DNA of 64,000 nt from Ruminococcus bicirculans (ex Wegman et al. 2014) (GCF_000723465.1 NZ_HF545617.1:62001-126000), one strand, 5' to 3'; positions 8,570-17,377 are shown, counted from the stretch's first letter. Notes: generated by a model not told the origin, from the letters alone. Program-made: numbers and translations.

Positions 8570-9517
8570 ATGGCAGAATTGAAGAAGAAAGCTACAAGAG
8601 AAAGCTACGGCGAGGCTCTTGCAGAGCTTGGCGATAAGTACGATAACCTCTATGTTTTTGACGCAGACCTTGCTGCTGCAACAAAAACAGGTATATTCAA
8701 GAAGAAATTCCCTGACAGATTTTTTGACTGCGGTATCGCCGAGTCAAATATGATGGGCGTTGCAGCAGGTATGGCTGCAACAGGCAAGATACCATTTGCT
8801 TCTACATTTGCAATGTTCGCCGCAGGCAGAGCATTTGAGCAGGTAAGAAACTCTATCGGTTATCCTCACCTCAACGTGAAGATAGGTGCAACACACGCAG
8901 GTATCTCTGTAGGTGAAGACGGTGCAACACATCAGTGCAACGAGGATATCGCTCTTATGAGAACTATCCCTGGCATGGTGGTAATAAACCCTGCCGACGA
9001 CGTTGAAGCAAAGGCTGCCGTTGAAGCCGCTATCCTCCATGAAGGTCCGGTTTATCTCCGTTTCGGCAGACTTGCTACACCTGTTTTCAACGACCCTGAA
9101 ACATATAAGTTTGAGCTTGGCAAGGGCGTTAAGCTCCGTGACGGCAAGGATATAGCTATCGTTGCGACAGGCCTTATGGTTTATGAAGCTATCGAGGCTG
9201 CAAAAACACTGGCAGCTGAGGGTATCGAAGCAACAGTTATCAATATCCACACTATCAAGCCAATCGACGAGGATATCATCGTTGAAGCCGCAAAGAACAC
9301 AGGACTTCTTCTTACAGTTGAGGAGCATAGCGTTATCGGCGGACTTGGCTCAGCCGTTGCAGACGTTCTTGCAGCAAGACACCCTGCAAAGCTTGTTAAG
9401 ATCGGCGTTAATGACGAGTTCGGTCACTCAGGCCCGGCAGTAGATCTGCTCAAGGAGTACGGTCTGTGCGCAGACAATATCGTTGCAAAGGCAAGAGATG
9501 CTGTTAAGGCAAAGTAA
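8570..9517 (+). CDS. tktB: Transketolase, C-terminal subunit
   Basis: A 315-residue protein covering the pyrimidine-binding and C-terminal domains of transketolase. The N-terminal part has TRESYGEALAELG and the region FDCGIAESNMMGVAAGMA, whose glutamate activates the thiamine ring, and GEDGATHQCNEDIALMR; the C-terminal transketolase domain starts near residue 190 and ends with a GHSGPAVDLLKEYGL segment. It partners the preceding gene. An intrinsic terminator follows the stop after 11 bases, so this pair likely ends its operon. Confidence 0.95.
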   Translation: MAELKKKATRESYGEALAELGDKYDNLYVFDADLAAATKTGIFKKKFPDRFFDCGIAESNMMGVAAGMAATGKIPFASTFAMFAAGRAFEQVRNSIGYPHLNVKIGATHAGISVGEDGATHQCNEDIALMRTIPGMVVINPADDVEAKAAVEAAILHEGPVYLRFGRLATPVFNDPETYKFELGKGVKLRDGKDIAIVATGLMVYEAIEAAKTLAAEGIEATVINIHTIKPIDEDIIVEAAKNTGLLLTVEEHSVIGGLGSAVADVLAARHPAKLVKIGVNDEFGHSGPAVDLLKEYGLCADNIVAKARDAVKAK

Positions 9518-9528
9518 TAAAAACACCA

Positions 9529-9557
9529 AACGGACGGATATCTTCCGTCCGTTTTTT
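9529..9557 (+). terminator. Intrinsic terminator after the transketolase pair
   Basis: Stem AACGGACGG/CCGTCCGTT with a 7-base loop, followed by a run of seven T. It terminates the plus-strand transcript. Confidence 0.9.
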
Positions 9558-9562
9558 TGTAC

Positions 9563-9603
9563 AAAAAAAGACACGCTTACGATCTTGTAAACGTGTCTTT
9601 TTT
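9563..9603 (-). terminator. Intrinsic terminator of the TetR gene
   Basis: An AAAAAAAGACACG arm and a CGTGTCTTTTTTT arm enclose a 16-base loop with some internal pairing. Read on the minus strand it follows the tetR stop, which overlaps it, and ends in a T run; it may act on both strands. Confidence 0.8.
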
Positions 9604-10216
9604 ATGCTTTTACAGTGCCTGCATGAGTGTCGATAATGTTGTTTATACATATGTAAAGATAAGGCTTAAGCTCGCCAATGTCCACAGGCTCGTTGTAAAG
9701 TATGGACGAGTAGCAGGTTGAGCTTACAAGCTCAACTATCATGAATATCATGACCTCAGGCTGAACAATATCATATGGAGCGTCAGCTAGCATAGCGTCA
9801 TAAATGTTGCGGAAGTCGATGTCATCGTCCTTTATAGGCGACGTAAGAGCGTGCTTGAAAACGCCCCAGCTAAGATTCTTTGCAATAAAAGTCAAAAGCG
9901 ACTTGTTCTCGTTTAGCTGGTTGATGATGTTGTCAACAATAAAAATAATTCGTTCGTTAAAGGTGAGCTTCTTGCCGCTCGCATTTAATGCCTCGATAGC
10001 GTTTCTGAAAAGCTGTGACGACTTATGAGAAACAAGCTTGTTTCTTATGTCATATTTGTCCTTGAAATAAAGATAAAACGTTCCTTTCGCCACACCAGCG
10101 TTGTTCACAATGTCTGAAATAGAGGTCTTGCTCACTCCCTTGGTGGTAAAAAGACTAAAAGCCGTGTTAAGCAGAGAGTCCTCCTTTACCTTTTTATTGG
10201 TATCAAGCTTGCCCAT
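9602..10216 (-). CDS. TetR-family transcriptional repressor
   Basis: A 204-residue regulator. Residues about 12-58 form the TetR helix-turn-helix (LLNTAFSLFTTKGVSKTSISDIVNNAGVAKGTFYLYFKDK), and the C-terminal ligand domain is divergent, so the inducer is unknown. Met at 10216 follows GGAAGGACG; the longer frame to 10309 begins upstream of the deduced -10 element and can be excluded. The gene is divergent from an MMPL exporter, and four copies of one palindrome lie in the shared 277-base region, including one inside the exporter promoter. The natural inference is repression of the exporter operon and of itself, relieved by an exported compound. Confidence 0.9.
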   Translation of the reverse strand: MGKLDTNKKVKEDSLLNTAFSLFTTKGVSKTSISDIVNNAGVAKGTFYLYFKDKYDIRNKLVSHKSSQLFRNAIEALNASGKKLTFNERIIFIVDNIINQLNENKSLLTFIAKNLSWGVFKHALTSPIKDDDIDFRNIYDAMLADAPYDIVQPEVMIFMIVELVSSTCYSSILYNEPVDIGELKPYLYICINNIIDTHAGTVKA

Positions 10217-10297
10217 TTTAACACGTCCTTCCTTATTACAATATATACAATTTGTATGCCACACATACACAGGTTTACTGTGGTTGACCTTAAATCT

Positions 10298-10326
10298 ATT
10301 ATAATACAAAACCGCCTCAAAGTCAA
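10298..10326 (-). promoter_or_regulatory. Promoter of the TetR gene
   Basis: On the minus strand TTGACT (10326-10321) and TATAAT (10303-10298) are separated by 17 bases. Transcription would start near 10291, leaving a 75-base leader. A TGAC-N5-GTCA palindrome starts 11 bases upstream of the -35. Confidence 0.75.
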
Positions 10327-10336
10327 CGGAGCAAAA

Positions 10337-10425
10337 TGACCAATAGTCACTTGTGACCGTTGGTCATTTTGTGCAACTCTACAAAAAGAATGACTAATGG
10401 TCATTTTACTATTGACTGTTGGTCA
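10337..10425. promoter_or_regulatory. Array of four TetR operator palindromes
   Basis: Four 13-base palindromes of form TGAC-N5-GTCA occur at 10337-10349 (TGACCAATAGTCA), 10354-10366 (TGACCGTTGGTCA), 10391-10403 (TGACTAATGGTCA) and 10413-10425 (TGACTGTTGGTCA). They come as two pairs with start-to-start spacing of 17 and 22 bases. The last overlaps the -35 and spacer of the exporter promoter, which is where a repressor would bind. Binding by the adjacent TetR is inferred from position and repetition. Confidence 0.82.
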
Positions 10426-10440
10426 TTTTTGATGTATACT
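10412..10440 (+). promoter_or_regulatory. Promoter of the MMPL exporter operon
   Basis: TTGACT (10412-10417), a 17-base spacer and TATACT (10435-10440), near consensus. The fourth operator palindrome covers the -35 and half of the spacer. Confidence 0.82.
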
Positions 10441-10493
10441 ATGAGATGTAATAAGACCGAGGGGTCAAAACTATGTGAAGGGAATGACATTTG

Positions 10494-12593
10494 ATGCAGA
10501 AATTTGGCAGAGGAGTTGTAAAGCTCCGAGTACCGATACTCATAGTCAGCGTTCTGCTGCTGATACCGTCAATATTCGGATTTGTCAGCACAAGAATAAA
10601 CTATGATATTCTTTCATACCTCCCGTCAGACATTGAAACCATGAAAGGTCAGGATATAATGCTTGACGAGTTCGGCAAGGGTGGCTTTTCGCTGGTAATG
10701 CTTGACGGCATGGATGATAAGGACGTTGAAAAGGTCAAGGAGAAGATCGAAAAGGTAGACCACGTTTGCGATGTTCTCTGGTATGACACCTTGGCAGACG
10801 TTTCACTTCCAAAGGAAGTTCTTCCTGATGATATTTACGATTTCTTCAACACAGATAACTCCACAATGATGGCTGTCTTTTTTGACGAAGCGACCTCCGC
10901 TGACGGCTCACTTGAAGCTGTCAAGGAGATAAGAAGCATCGCCGGTGAACAGTGTTTCGTAAGCGGTATGTCGTCGGTAGTTGAGGATATCAAGGATCTG
11001 ACAATGCAGGAAGCTCCGATGTATGTTGTTATCGCAGTAATACTTACAAGTATCATACTTGCTCTTACAATGGATTCGTTCCTTATCCCACTGTTCTTTA
11101 TGCTCAGCGTGGGCATGGCGATAATCTATAACATGGGAACGAACTTCATACAAGGTGAGATATCGTTCATCACCGAAGCTCTTGCAGCCGTGCTTCAGCT
11201 TGCGGTAACGATAGACTACTCGATCTTCCTGTGGCACAGCTACAAAGAGGAGAAAGAAAAGCACCCTGGTGACAACAAGGAGGCTATGGCAGTCGCCATC
11301 GGCAAAACTATCACCTCAGTTGTTTCAAGCTCCATAACAACAGTTGCAGGCTTCCTTGCACTTTGCTTCATGAGCTACGAGCTTGGCATGGACATGGGTA
11401 TCGTAATGGCAAAGGGCGTTGTTATTGGCGTTATCTGCTGCATAACAGTTCTCCCGTCAATGATACTTGTCTTCGATAAGGCACTTGAAAAAACAATGCA
11501 CAAAGACCTTGTTCCAAGCCTTGAAAAGCCTTCAAAGTTCATTATCAAGCACCATGCAGCATTTATCGTACTCTTTATAGTTGTACTTATACCTGCCGTA
11601 TATGGACAGATAAACACCAATGTCTACTATAACCTGACAGATACTCTTCCAAAGGATCTCAACAGTGTTATCGCAAACACAAAGCTAGATGAGGAATACA
11701 ACATGGCAACGACCCATATGCTCCTGGTTGATGCTGATATGGAGCCAAAGGAAGTAAACTCTATGCTCGACGAAATGGGCAAGGTTGATGGTGTAAGCTT
11801 CTCAATGTCACTGGATACTCTTATCGGTCCGTCTATCCCTCGTGAGATAGTTCCTGATTCAGTAACAAAAATACTCAAAAGCGACAAATGGCAGCTTATG
11901 CTAATAGGTTCTGAATACAAGGTAGCTTCTGATGAAGAGAATGCCCAGATAGATGAGCTTAGCAAGATACTTAAATCCTACGATAAGGACGGAATGCTTA
12001 TCGGTGAGGCGGCGGCAACAAAAGACCTTATCGACATAACAGATCATGACTTCAAGGTAGTAAATATAGTTTCTATCGCCGCTATCTTCATCATCATTCT
12101 TATTGCACTGCGTTCAGTTTCACTGCCTATCATTCTGGTAGCCGTTATCGAATTTGCTATCACAGTAAACATGGGTGTTCCGTGCTTTACGAATACCACC
12201 ATACCGTTCATAGCGTCGGTAGTAATCGGTACTATCCAGCTTGGTGCAACAGTTGACTACGCTATCCTTATGACAACAAGATATAAGACCGAGCGTAACG
12301 CAGGCAAAGATAAACACGAAGCTGTCACTATCGCACTTACCACTTCAATGAAGTCTATCATGGTCAGCGCACTTGGCTTCTTCGCTTCAACATTCGGTGT
12401 TGGCGTATATTCAAGCGTAGATATGATCTCACAGCTTTGTACGCTCATGTCAAGAGGTGCAATAATCAGTATGATAACTGTTATCTGCATACTTCCTTCA
12501 ATGCTTATGCTGTTCGATAAGGTAATAATCAATACAACAATGGGCATGAAGAAAAAAGAAAATAAGCTTTATAAGCTTCCTGAAATAAACTAA
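10494..12593 (+). CDS. RND/MMPL-family membrane exporter
   Basis: A 699-residue membrane protein built of two similar halves, each with one membrane segment, an extracytoplasmic loop and a bundle of five further segments, about 12 in all, as in MMPL and hydrophobe/amphiphile transporters of Gram-positive bacteria. First extracytoplasmic loop: about residues 30-170; second: about 365-515. Paired motifs in both halves include TIDYSIFLWHSYKEE and TVDYAILMTTRYKTE, where an aspartate lies in the membrane as expected for proton coupling, and SSITTVAGFLAL against SALGFFASTFGVG. The substrate is unknown; lipids, peptides or drugs are possible. ATG 10494 is preferred to the overlapping TTG at 10491. 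It is followed after 20 bases by the repeat protein. Confidence 0.9.
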   Translation: MQKFGRGVVKLRVPILIVSVLLLIPSIFGFVSTRINYDILSYLPSDIETMKGQDIMLDEFGKGGFSLVMLDGMDDKDVEKVKEKIEKVDHVCDVLWYDTLADVSLPKEVLPDDIYDFFNTDNSTMMAVFFDEATSADGSLEAVKEIRSIAGEQCFVSGMSSVVEDIKDLTMQEAPMYVVIAVILTSIILALTMDSFLIPLFFMLSVGMAIIYNMGTNFIQGEISFITEALAAVLQLAVTIDYSIFLWHSYKEEKEKHPGDNKEAMAVAIGKTITSVVSSSITTVAGFLALCFMSYELGMDMGIVMAKGVVIGVICCITVLPSMILVFDKALEKTMHKDLVPSLEKPSKFIIKHHAAFIVLFIVVLIPAVYGQINTNVYYNLTDTLPKDLNSVIANTKLDEEYNMATTHMLLVDADMEPKEVNSMLDEMGKVDGVSFSMSLDTLIGPSIPREIVPDSVTKILKSDKWQLMLIGSEYKVASDEENAQIDELSKILKSYDKDGMLIGEAAATKDLIDITDHDFKVVNIVSIAAIFIIILIALRSVSLPIILVAVIEFAITVNMGVPCFTNTTIPFIASVVIGTIQLGATVDYAILMTTRYKTERNAGKDKHEAVTIALTTSMKSIMVSALGFFASTFGVGVYSSVDMISQLCTLMSRGAIISMITVICILPSMLMLFDKVIINTTMGMKKKENKLYKLPEIN

Positions 12594-12613
12594 TTCGTAA
12601 AGGAGATATAGTT

Positions 12614-15046
12614 ATGAAAAAGTATTCAAGAGTTCTTGCAGGCATACTTGCCGTACTTCTTTCCGCAGGCTGCACAGGTCTTTATGCAGCAGCTCAGTCA
12701 GACAGCTCTTCCGCTGCCGACAGCACTGCCTCAACAACAAAGAACGAATCAGATAAAAAAGATACAAAAGATACAAAGAAAGCTGATAAGTCTGACAGTG
12801 ATACAGAAAAGCAGGCTAAGGAAGAAACAGTTTATGTTATCACTGACGCTTCCGGCAACAAGACAAAAACAGTCGTTTCCAACTGGCTGAAAAACCCACA
12901 GGGCGTAAAGAAGCTGGAGGATGTTTCCAACCTGACAGATATCGAGAATGTTAAAACAGACGAGGGCTTTACAGCCAATGGTGATAAGCTCACATGGGAT
13001 ACCGAGGGCGGAGATATCTACTATAAGGGCTATACCGATAAGGCACTCCCGGTTGATGTAAAGGTAACATATACCCTTGACGGCAAGGAGATAAAGCCTG
13101 AGGATCTCGCAGGCAAGAGCGGTAAGCTTACAGTAAGATATGACTATACGAACAACGATAAGAAAACTGTCAAGATAAACGGCAAGAAAACAGATATCTA
13201 TGTTCCATACCTTATGGCAACAACAGCTATCCTTGATACTAACGTTTATTCAAACGTTGAAGTAACAAATGGCAAGCTCATTTCAGACGGAAGCAGACAG
13301 ATACTTATAGGCGTTGCAATGCCTGGCCTTACAAAGAGCCTTGACCTTCAGGATAACGAAGATATCGAGATACCGGAGTACGTTGAGTTCACAGCAGACG
13401 TAAAGGACTTTGAGTCAACAACTTCTCTCACAGTTGCAACATCTGACATCTTCTCAAAGCTTGACCTTAGCGATATCGGTGATGCTGACGATCTTCAGGA
13501 TAAGCTTGATGAGCTTTCTGATGCTACAGACGAGCTTGTAGACGGCACAGCAGAGCTTTACGCAGGCATCAAGAAGCTGTCCGATTCCTCAGGAACACTT
13601 ATCACAGGTATCGACAAGCTTTATTCAGGCTCTAAGTCACTTGACGATGGTGCAAAGACACTTAACAGCGGTGCAACAAAGCTTCGTGACGGAGCAAAGA
13701 CCCTTGATTCTTCAACAGGTGAGCTTATGAGAGGTATCTCCACAGCTCATAGTGGTTCAACAGCCCTCCTCGGTGGTTTTGATCAGGTAAACAGTGGTAT
13801 GTCAACCCTGAAGAATGGCTCATCATCACTTTCAAGCGGACTTTCACAGGTATCCTCAGGCGCACAGCAGGTAAATAACGGTGCTGCAAGCCTTGCCGCA
13901 GGCACAAATAAGCTTGTTACAGGTGTAGGCGACCTCCAGGCAGGCTCTAAAAACCTTGCCGCAGGCACAAAGCAGACCTATGACGGTTCAACTGCACTGA
14001 AAAAAGGCGTTGCAACACTTAATGCAGGCGTTTCCACACTCTATGAAAAGGTGCAGACACTCCCTGCAAGCGTTGAACTTCTTTCAAATGGCGTAACAAA
14101 GGTAGATAACGCACTTACACAGTCTATCGCATACGACCAGCAGGTACTCGCAGGACTTGAGCAGCTTCTCGGCAATTACGAAGAAGGCTCAGCAGAGTAT
14201 ACTAGCATAAGCAATATGATAGCAGCCGTAAATGGCTCTATCCAGTATCAGCAGGGCGCACAGAGCGGCCTTGGCGATGTTTCAACAGGTGTCGGCACAA
14301 TGGCTACCGAGGGCAAACAGCTTGTTGACGGCGTAACTCAGATATACAATGGTCTTAACGATAAGAAGAAAGGTCTTGTCGCAGGCGTTGATAATTTGAA
14401 TACAGGACTTAAAACAGTAAACGAGGGTGCTTCTGCACTTAAAACTGGTATCGGTACGCTTGCTAAGTCCAGCAAGGATCTTAACAATGGTGCAGCTACA
14501 CTTTCCGCAGGTACAAAGAACCTCTCCGCAGGAGTAAACTCAGCACAGGCAGGCGCAAGCAAGCTTGATAAGGGCGTTGACAGCCTGAACACAGGCGTAT
14601 CAAAGCTTTCAAACGGTGCAAAAACTCTTGATAGCGGTCTTGGTCAGCTTGACAACGGCAGCAAGCAGCTAAAAGACGGTACTGCAACACTCTATTCATC
14701 ACTTGTAGAGCTTGCACAGGGTACAACAACACTTTCAAGCGGCAGTGCGGAGCTGTTCAGCGGTATCGGTCAGCTCAAAGACGGCAGCTCACAGCTTTCA
14801 TCTGGTGTTAAGAAGCTTGAAAGCGGTGCAAAGACCCTTAAAGACGGCATGGCTAAGTATAAGGACGAGGGCATCGGCAAGCTCCTTGACATCTACAACA
14901 ACGACCTCAAGGGACTTATTGACAGACTTGACGCTCTCAAGACAGCAGCCGAGGATTCAACAACATTCTCAGGCGCAGCCGATGGCGTTGAAAGCTCAGT
15001 TAAGTATATTTACGAAACTGCGGCTATTGAAAAAGCAGACGAGTAA
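12614..15046 (+). CDS. Secreted repeat-rich protein resembling YhgE/Pip-type coil domains
   Basis: An 810-residue exported protein. An N-terminal signal (about residues 1-30) contains SAGC, a poor lipobox, and alternatively an Ala-rich signal peptidase I site. A Ser/Thr/Lys/Asp-rich linker reaches residue 75, a globular part follows to about 285, then from about 295 to 760 the protein is a chain of short repeats of type L-x2-G-(S/A)-x2-L-x2-G, familiar from the extracellular coil of YhgE/Pip proteins. Unlike those, there is no C-terminal bundle of membrane segments; it ends in a soluble segment. Coupled to the MMPL exporter (20-base gap, GGAGA site), it may form an extracytoplasmic accessory or scaffold for it. 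Function unproven. Confidence 0.75.
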   Translation: MKKYSRVLAGILAVLLSAGCTGLYAAAQSDSSSAADSTASTTKNESDKKDTKDTKKADKSDSDTEKQAKEETVYVITDASGNKTKTVVSNWLKNPQGVKKLEDVSNLTDIENVKTDEGFTANGDKLTWDTEGGDIYYKGYTDKALPVDVKVTYTLDGKEIKPEDLAGKSGKLTVRYDYTNNDKKTVKINGKKTDIYVPYLMATTAILDTNVYSNVEVTNGKLISDGSRQILIGVAMPGLTKSLDLQDNEDIEIPEYVEFTADVKDFESTTSLTVATSDIFSKLDLSDIGDADDLQDKLDELSDATDELVDGTAELYAGIKKLSDSSGTLITGIDKLYSGSKSLDDGAKTLNSGATKLRDGAKTLDSSTGELMRGISTAHSGSTALLGGFDQVNSGMSTLKNGSSSLSSGLSQVSSGAQQVNNGAASLAAGTNKLVTGVGDLQAGSKNLAAGTKQTYDGSTALKKGVATLNAGVSTLYEKVQTLPASVELLSNGVTKVDNALTQSIAYDQQVLAGLEQLLGNYEEGSAEYTSISNMIAAVNGSIQYQQGAQSGLGDVSTGVGTMATEGKQLVDGVTQIYNGLNDKKKGLVAGVDNLNTGLKTVNEGASALKTGIGTLAKSSKDLNNGAATLSAGTKNLSAGVNSAQAGASKLDKGVDSLNTGVSKLSNGAKTLDSGLGQLDNGSKQLKDGTATLYSSLVELAQGTTTLSSGSAELFSGIGQLKDGSSQLSSGVKKLESGAKTLKDGMAKYKDEGIGKLLDIYNNDLKGLIDRLDALKTAAEDSTTFSGAADGVESSVKYIYETAAIEKADE

Positions 15047-15066
15047 TTTTTACTTCCCACACATAG

Positions 15067-15106
15067 CAAAGACCCCCTTGGACAGAAATGTCCGAGGGGG
15101 TCTTTG
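15067..15106 (+). terminator. Terminator of the exporter operon
   Basis: A long stem (CAAAGACCCCC with GGGGGTCTTTG, extended by GGAC/GTCC with a mismatch) directly follows the stop of the repeat-protein gene. The downstream T run is short. Confidence 0.8.
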
Positions 15107-15130
15107 TATTTATAAAAGTATTATCTGTAC

Positions 15131-15162
15131 AAAAAAACGGACGGAATCTCTCCGCCCGTTTT
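15131..15162 (-). terminator. Terminator after purD
   Basis: On the minus strand an 11-base stem with one mismatch (AAACGGGCGGA against TCCGTCCGTTT) is followed by a T run just after the purD stop. It ends the purine transcript. Confidence 0.75.
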
Positions 15163-15169
15163 ATATATC

Positions 15170-16525
15170 CTACTGTCTTAGATAAACGCCGTTTTCTTCG
15201 ATGTAGTCCTCCATGTCCTGCTTGTATTCAAGATCAAGAGAATCTTTAGGAAGTGCCTTGAGTGCTTTCTGACCAATGTCTTTTCTGAAATGCTCTCCCT
15301 CGAACTTTATCTTGGAAACAGCCTCGTAAGACTTGTCCAGTGCGCCCTGAAGCGTGTAAGCATTGCAGGTAACACCCAGAACACGGCCGCCGTTTGTGTA
15401 AAATTTGCCGTTCTCGTACTTAGTGCCTGCGTGATAAATAAACGCTCCGTCTACCTGACCCTTGTCGTCCATACCGAACATCTCGATACCCTTTTTGTAC
15501 TTAACAGGATATCCTCCGCTGGCCATAACAACACAAGTGCAGTAACCCGACTTCCAGCCGATCTTGACATCAGCCAGCCTGTGTTCATAAATAGCCTCAA
15601 ATATCTCGCAAAGATCACCCTCCAGCATAGGAAGAACTACCTGCGTTTCAGGGTCGCCAAAACGGCAGTTGTATTCAATTACCTTTGGACCATTAGGGGT
15701 GAGCATAAGTCCGAAATACAAACAGCCCTCAAAAGTCCTGCCCTCAGCATTCATTGCATTGATAGTCGGCAGGAAGATCTTTTCCATGCACTCTTTGGCA
15801 ACGTCCTCAGTGTAGTAAGGGTTAGGTGCAACAGTACCCATTCCGCCTGTGTTCAGACCCTTGTCGCCGTCCAATGCTCTCTTGTGATCCATTGAAGAGA
15901 TCATAGGAACAACAGTCTTGCCGTCAGTGAATGAAAGCACAGAAACCTCAGGACCTGTGAGATATTCCTCCACAACGATAGTGGAACTGCTCTCACCGAA
16001 CTGCTTGTCGTCTATCATGGAGTGTATAGCCTCCACAGCCTCTTTCTCATTCTCCGCCAGAATAACGCCCTTGCCAAGTGCAAGTCCGTCAGCCTTTATA
16101 ACAGCAGGGTATGTGTTCTGTTCCTTGACATATTTTATAGCGTCCTCACTGTTTGTGAACACCTCGTATTTGGCTGTAGGAATATTGTATTTCTTCATAA
16201 GATCCTTAGAAAACACCTTTGAACCCTCGATTATAGCCGCATTTTTCTTAGGACCAAAGGTCTTGAAACCCTCAGCCTGCAAAGCGTCTACCATTCCAAG
16301 TACAAGCGGATCGTCAGGTGCAACAGCCACCATGTCTACTTTAAGCTTCTTTGCCAGAGCCACAACGCCCTCGATATCCGTTGCCGCAACATCAAAACAT
16401 TCTGCATAGCGTGAAATGCCACCGTTTCCGGGTGTGCAGTAAAGCTTTCCTACCTTAGGGGACTCCGCAAGCTTCATAACGATAGCGTGTTCACGTCCGC
16501 CTCCGCCAACAACTAATATGTCCAT
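15170..16525 (-). CDS. purD: Phosphoribosylamine-glycine ligase PurD
   Basis: A 451-residue ATP-grasp enzyme that joins glycine to phosphoribosylamine to make GAR, the second step of purine synthesis. Visible: N-terminal GGGGREHAIVMKLAESP, PGNGGI, APDDPLV, GPKKNAAIIEGSKVFSKDLM, ATP-grasp elements VIKADGLALGKGV and VVEEYLTGPEVSVLSFTDG, and FGDPETQVVLPML. It is about 30 residues longer than the common bacterial form, the extra lying in the C-terminal part. ATG 16525 has GAGG seven bases upstream. A terminator and an extended -10 lie between it and the preceding lipoprotein, so it may be transcribed separately from the rest of the pur cluster. Confidence 0.96.
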   Translation of the reverse strand: MDILVVGGGGREHAIVMKLAESPKVGKLYCTPGNGGISRYAECFDVAATDIEGVVALAKKLKVDMVAVAPDDPLVLGMVDALQAEGFKTFGPKKNAAIIEGSKVFSKDLMKKYNIPTAKYEVFTNSEDAIKYVKEQNTYPAVIKADGLALGKGVILAENEKEAVEAIHSMIDDKQFGESSSTIVVEEYLTGPEVSVLSFTDGKTVVPMISSMDHKRALDGDKGLNTGGMGTVAPNPYYTEDVAKECMEKIFLPTINAMNAEGRTFEGCLYFGLMLTPNGPKVIEYNCRFGDPETQVVLPMLEGDLCEIFEAIYEHRLADVKIGWKSGYCTCVVMASGGYPVKYKKGIEMFGMDDKGQVDGAFIYHAGTKYENGKFYTNGGRVLGVTCNAYTLQGALDKSYEAVSKIKFEGEHFRKDIGQKALKALPKDSLDLEYKQDMEDYIEENGVYLRQ

Positions 16526-16553
16526 TTTCAGACCTCCTCAGTGTGTTTTTCCA

Positions 16554-16562
16554 ATTATAACA
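16554..16562 (-). promoter_or_regulatory. Extended -10 for purD (candidate)
   Basis: On the minus strand TGTTATAAT is an extended -10 immediately downstream of the terminator hairpin and 29 bases before the purD start codon. No convincing -35 is present; the upstream sequence is the terminator stem itself. Confidence 0.4.
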
Positions 16563-16589
16563 ATACCGCACACCTATGCTGTGCGGTAT
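16563..16589 (-). terminator. Terminator between the lipoprotein gene and purD
   Basis: A perfect 10-base-pair stem (ATACCGCACA with TGTGCGGTAT) and a 7-base loop, followed on the minus strand by TTGTTATAATT. The T run is interrupted, so it may only partly block transcription into purD. Confidence 0.65.
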
Positions 16590-16614
16590 CGTCATTTATT
16601 TACTTCGTATATTA

Positions 16615-17322
16615 TTACTTAAGCTCAAAGTTGTCAAGAACTGTCTTGAACTCGTCAGAAAGCTTGCTGTAAGCGTTCTCGCTTGCACCATATGTTATAA
16701 CAACAAGGTTGCCGTTGTCAGAAGTGATTATCTGATTGAGCAGTACCTTCTGTGAGCCGATCTCGCCTGTTACGTCAACAATGTAAGCGTCCTTGCCAGC
16801 AAACTTATCTTCCTTGTCGTTTGTAACAGTGTAGCCGTCCATGGAATTATATGTTTGCTTGATCTGGTCAGCATAATCACTTGCTGTAAGACCATTGAGC
16901 AGATCGTTTGACATTGAGATAACGTTGATAGAAGCAGACTCAAGCTCGGCATCATCGCCTGCGTCAGCGTATGTGAACATTACGTCAACACCAGCGGACT
17001 CCTGCATTGCCCACTTCTTTGAGTCGATCTTGAAAGTATACAGATCGCTTGTGTAAACGTCATTCTCATATGTGCCTTTAGCCTCGTCGCCAGTGCTTGT
17101 TGTGTCGTCAGCAGAAGTTGTTGTGTCAGCAACTGACTCCTCAGGTGCAGCAGTTGTAGTTGTTGTGTCAGCCTTAGACTCGACAGCAGGTGCGGCTGTA
17201 GTTGTAGTAGTTGTTGTTTTAGCCTCCGCCTTTGACTCGTTCTCAGAATCATTTGACTCTGAGCAGCCTGTAACTGCGAATACCATTGACAGTGCCATGA
17301 GTGATGCAAGTAACTTTTTCAT
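16615..17322 (-). CDS. Lipoprotein with Thr/Ala-rich linker, unknown function
   Basis: A 235-residue protein with a lipoprotein signal ending in VTGC (Cys at about residue 20). A flexible linker of Thr, Ala, Ser, Glu and Asp from about 21 to 85, with several runs of five or more Thr, precedes a globular domain of about 145 residues that I do not recognise (contains AGKDAYIVDVTG and LLNQIITSDNGNLVVITYG), resembling small extracytoplasmic PsbP/DUF-type folds in which a secreted domain is tethered to the membrane. ATG 17322 follows AAAGGAG. It lies between purH and purD on the same strand without any evident link to purine synthesis. Confidence 0.78.
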   Translation of the reverse strand: MKKLLASLMALSMVFAVTGCSESNDSENESKAEAKTTTTTTTAAPAVESKADTTTTTAAPEESVADTTTSADDTTSTGDEAKGTYENDVYTSDLYTFKIDSKKWAMQESAGVDVMFTYADAGDDAELESASINVISMSNDLLNGLTASDYADQIKQTYNSMDGYTVTNDKEDKFAGKDAYIVDVTGEIGSQKVLLNQIITSDNGNLVVITYGASENAYSKLSDEFKTVLDNFELK

Positions 17323-17377
17323 AATAAATTTCTCCTTTTTTTCTTGACCTTTATTGTTTTGCATTAATGCACAAAAA

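Noticed and set aside
8744-9328. 194-residue minus-strand ORF antisense to the transketolase C subunit
   Set aside because: Cys-rich shadow frame of a real gene with strong homology on the other strand.
10216-10309. N-terminal extension of the TetR protein by 31 residues
   Set aside because: It would begin upstream of the -10 element of its own promoter, and a good ribosome site stands before the internal Met.
15290-15895. 201-residue plus-strand ORF antisense to purD
   Set aside because: Shadow frame; the purD frame carries all catalytic motifs.
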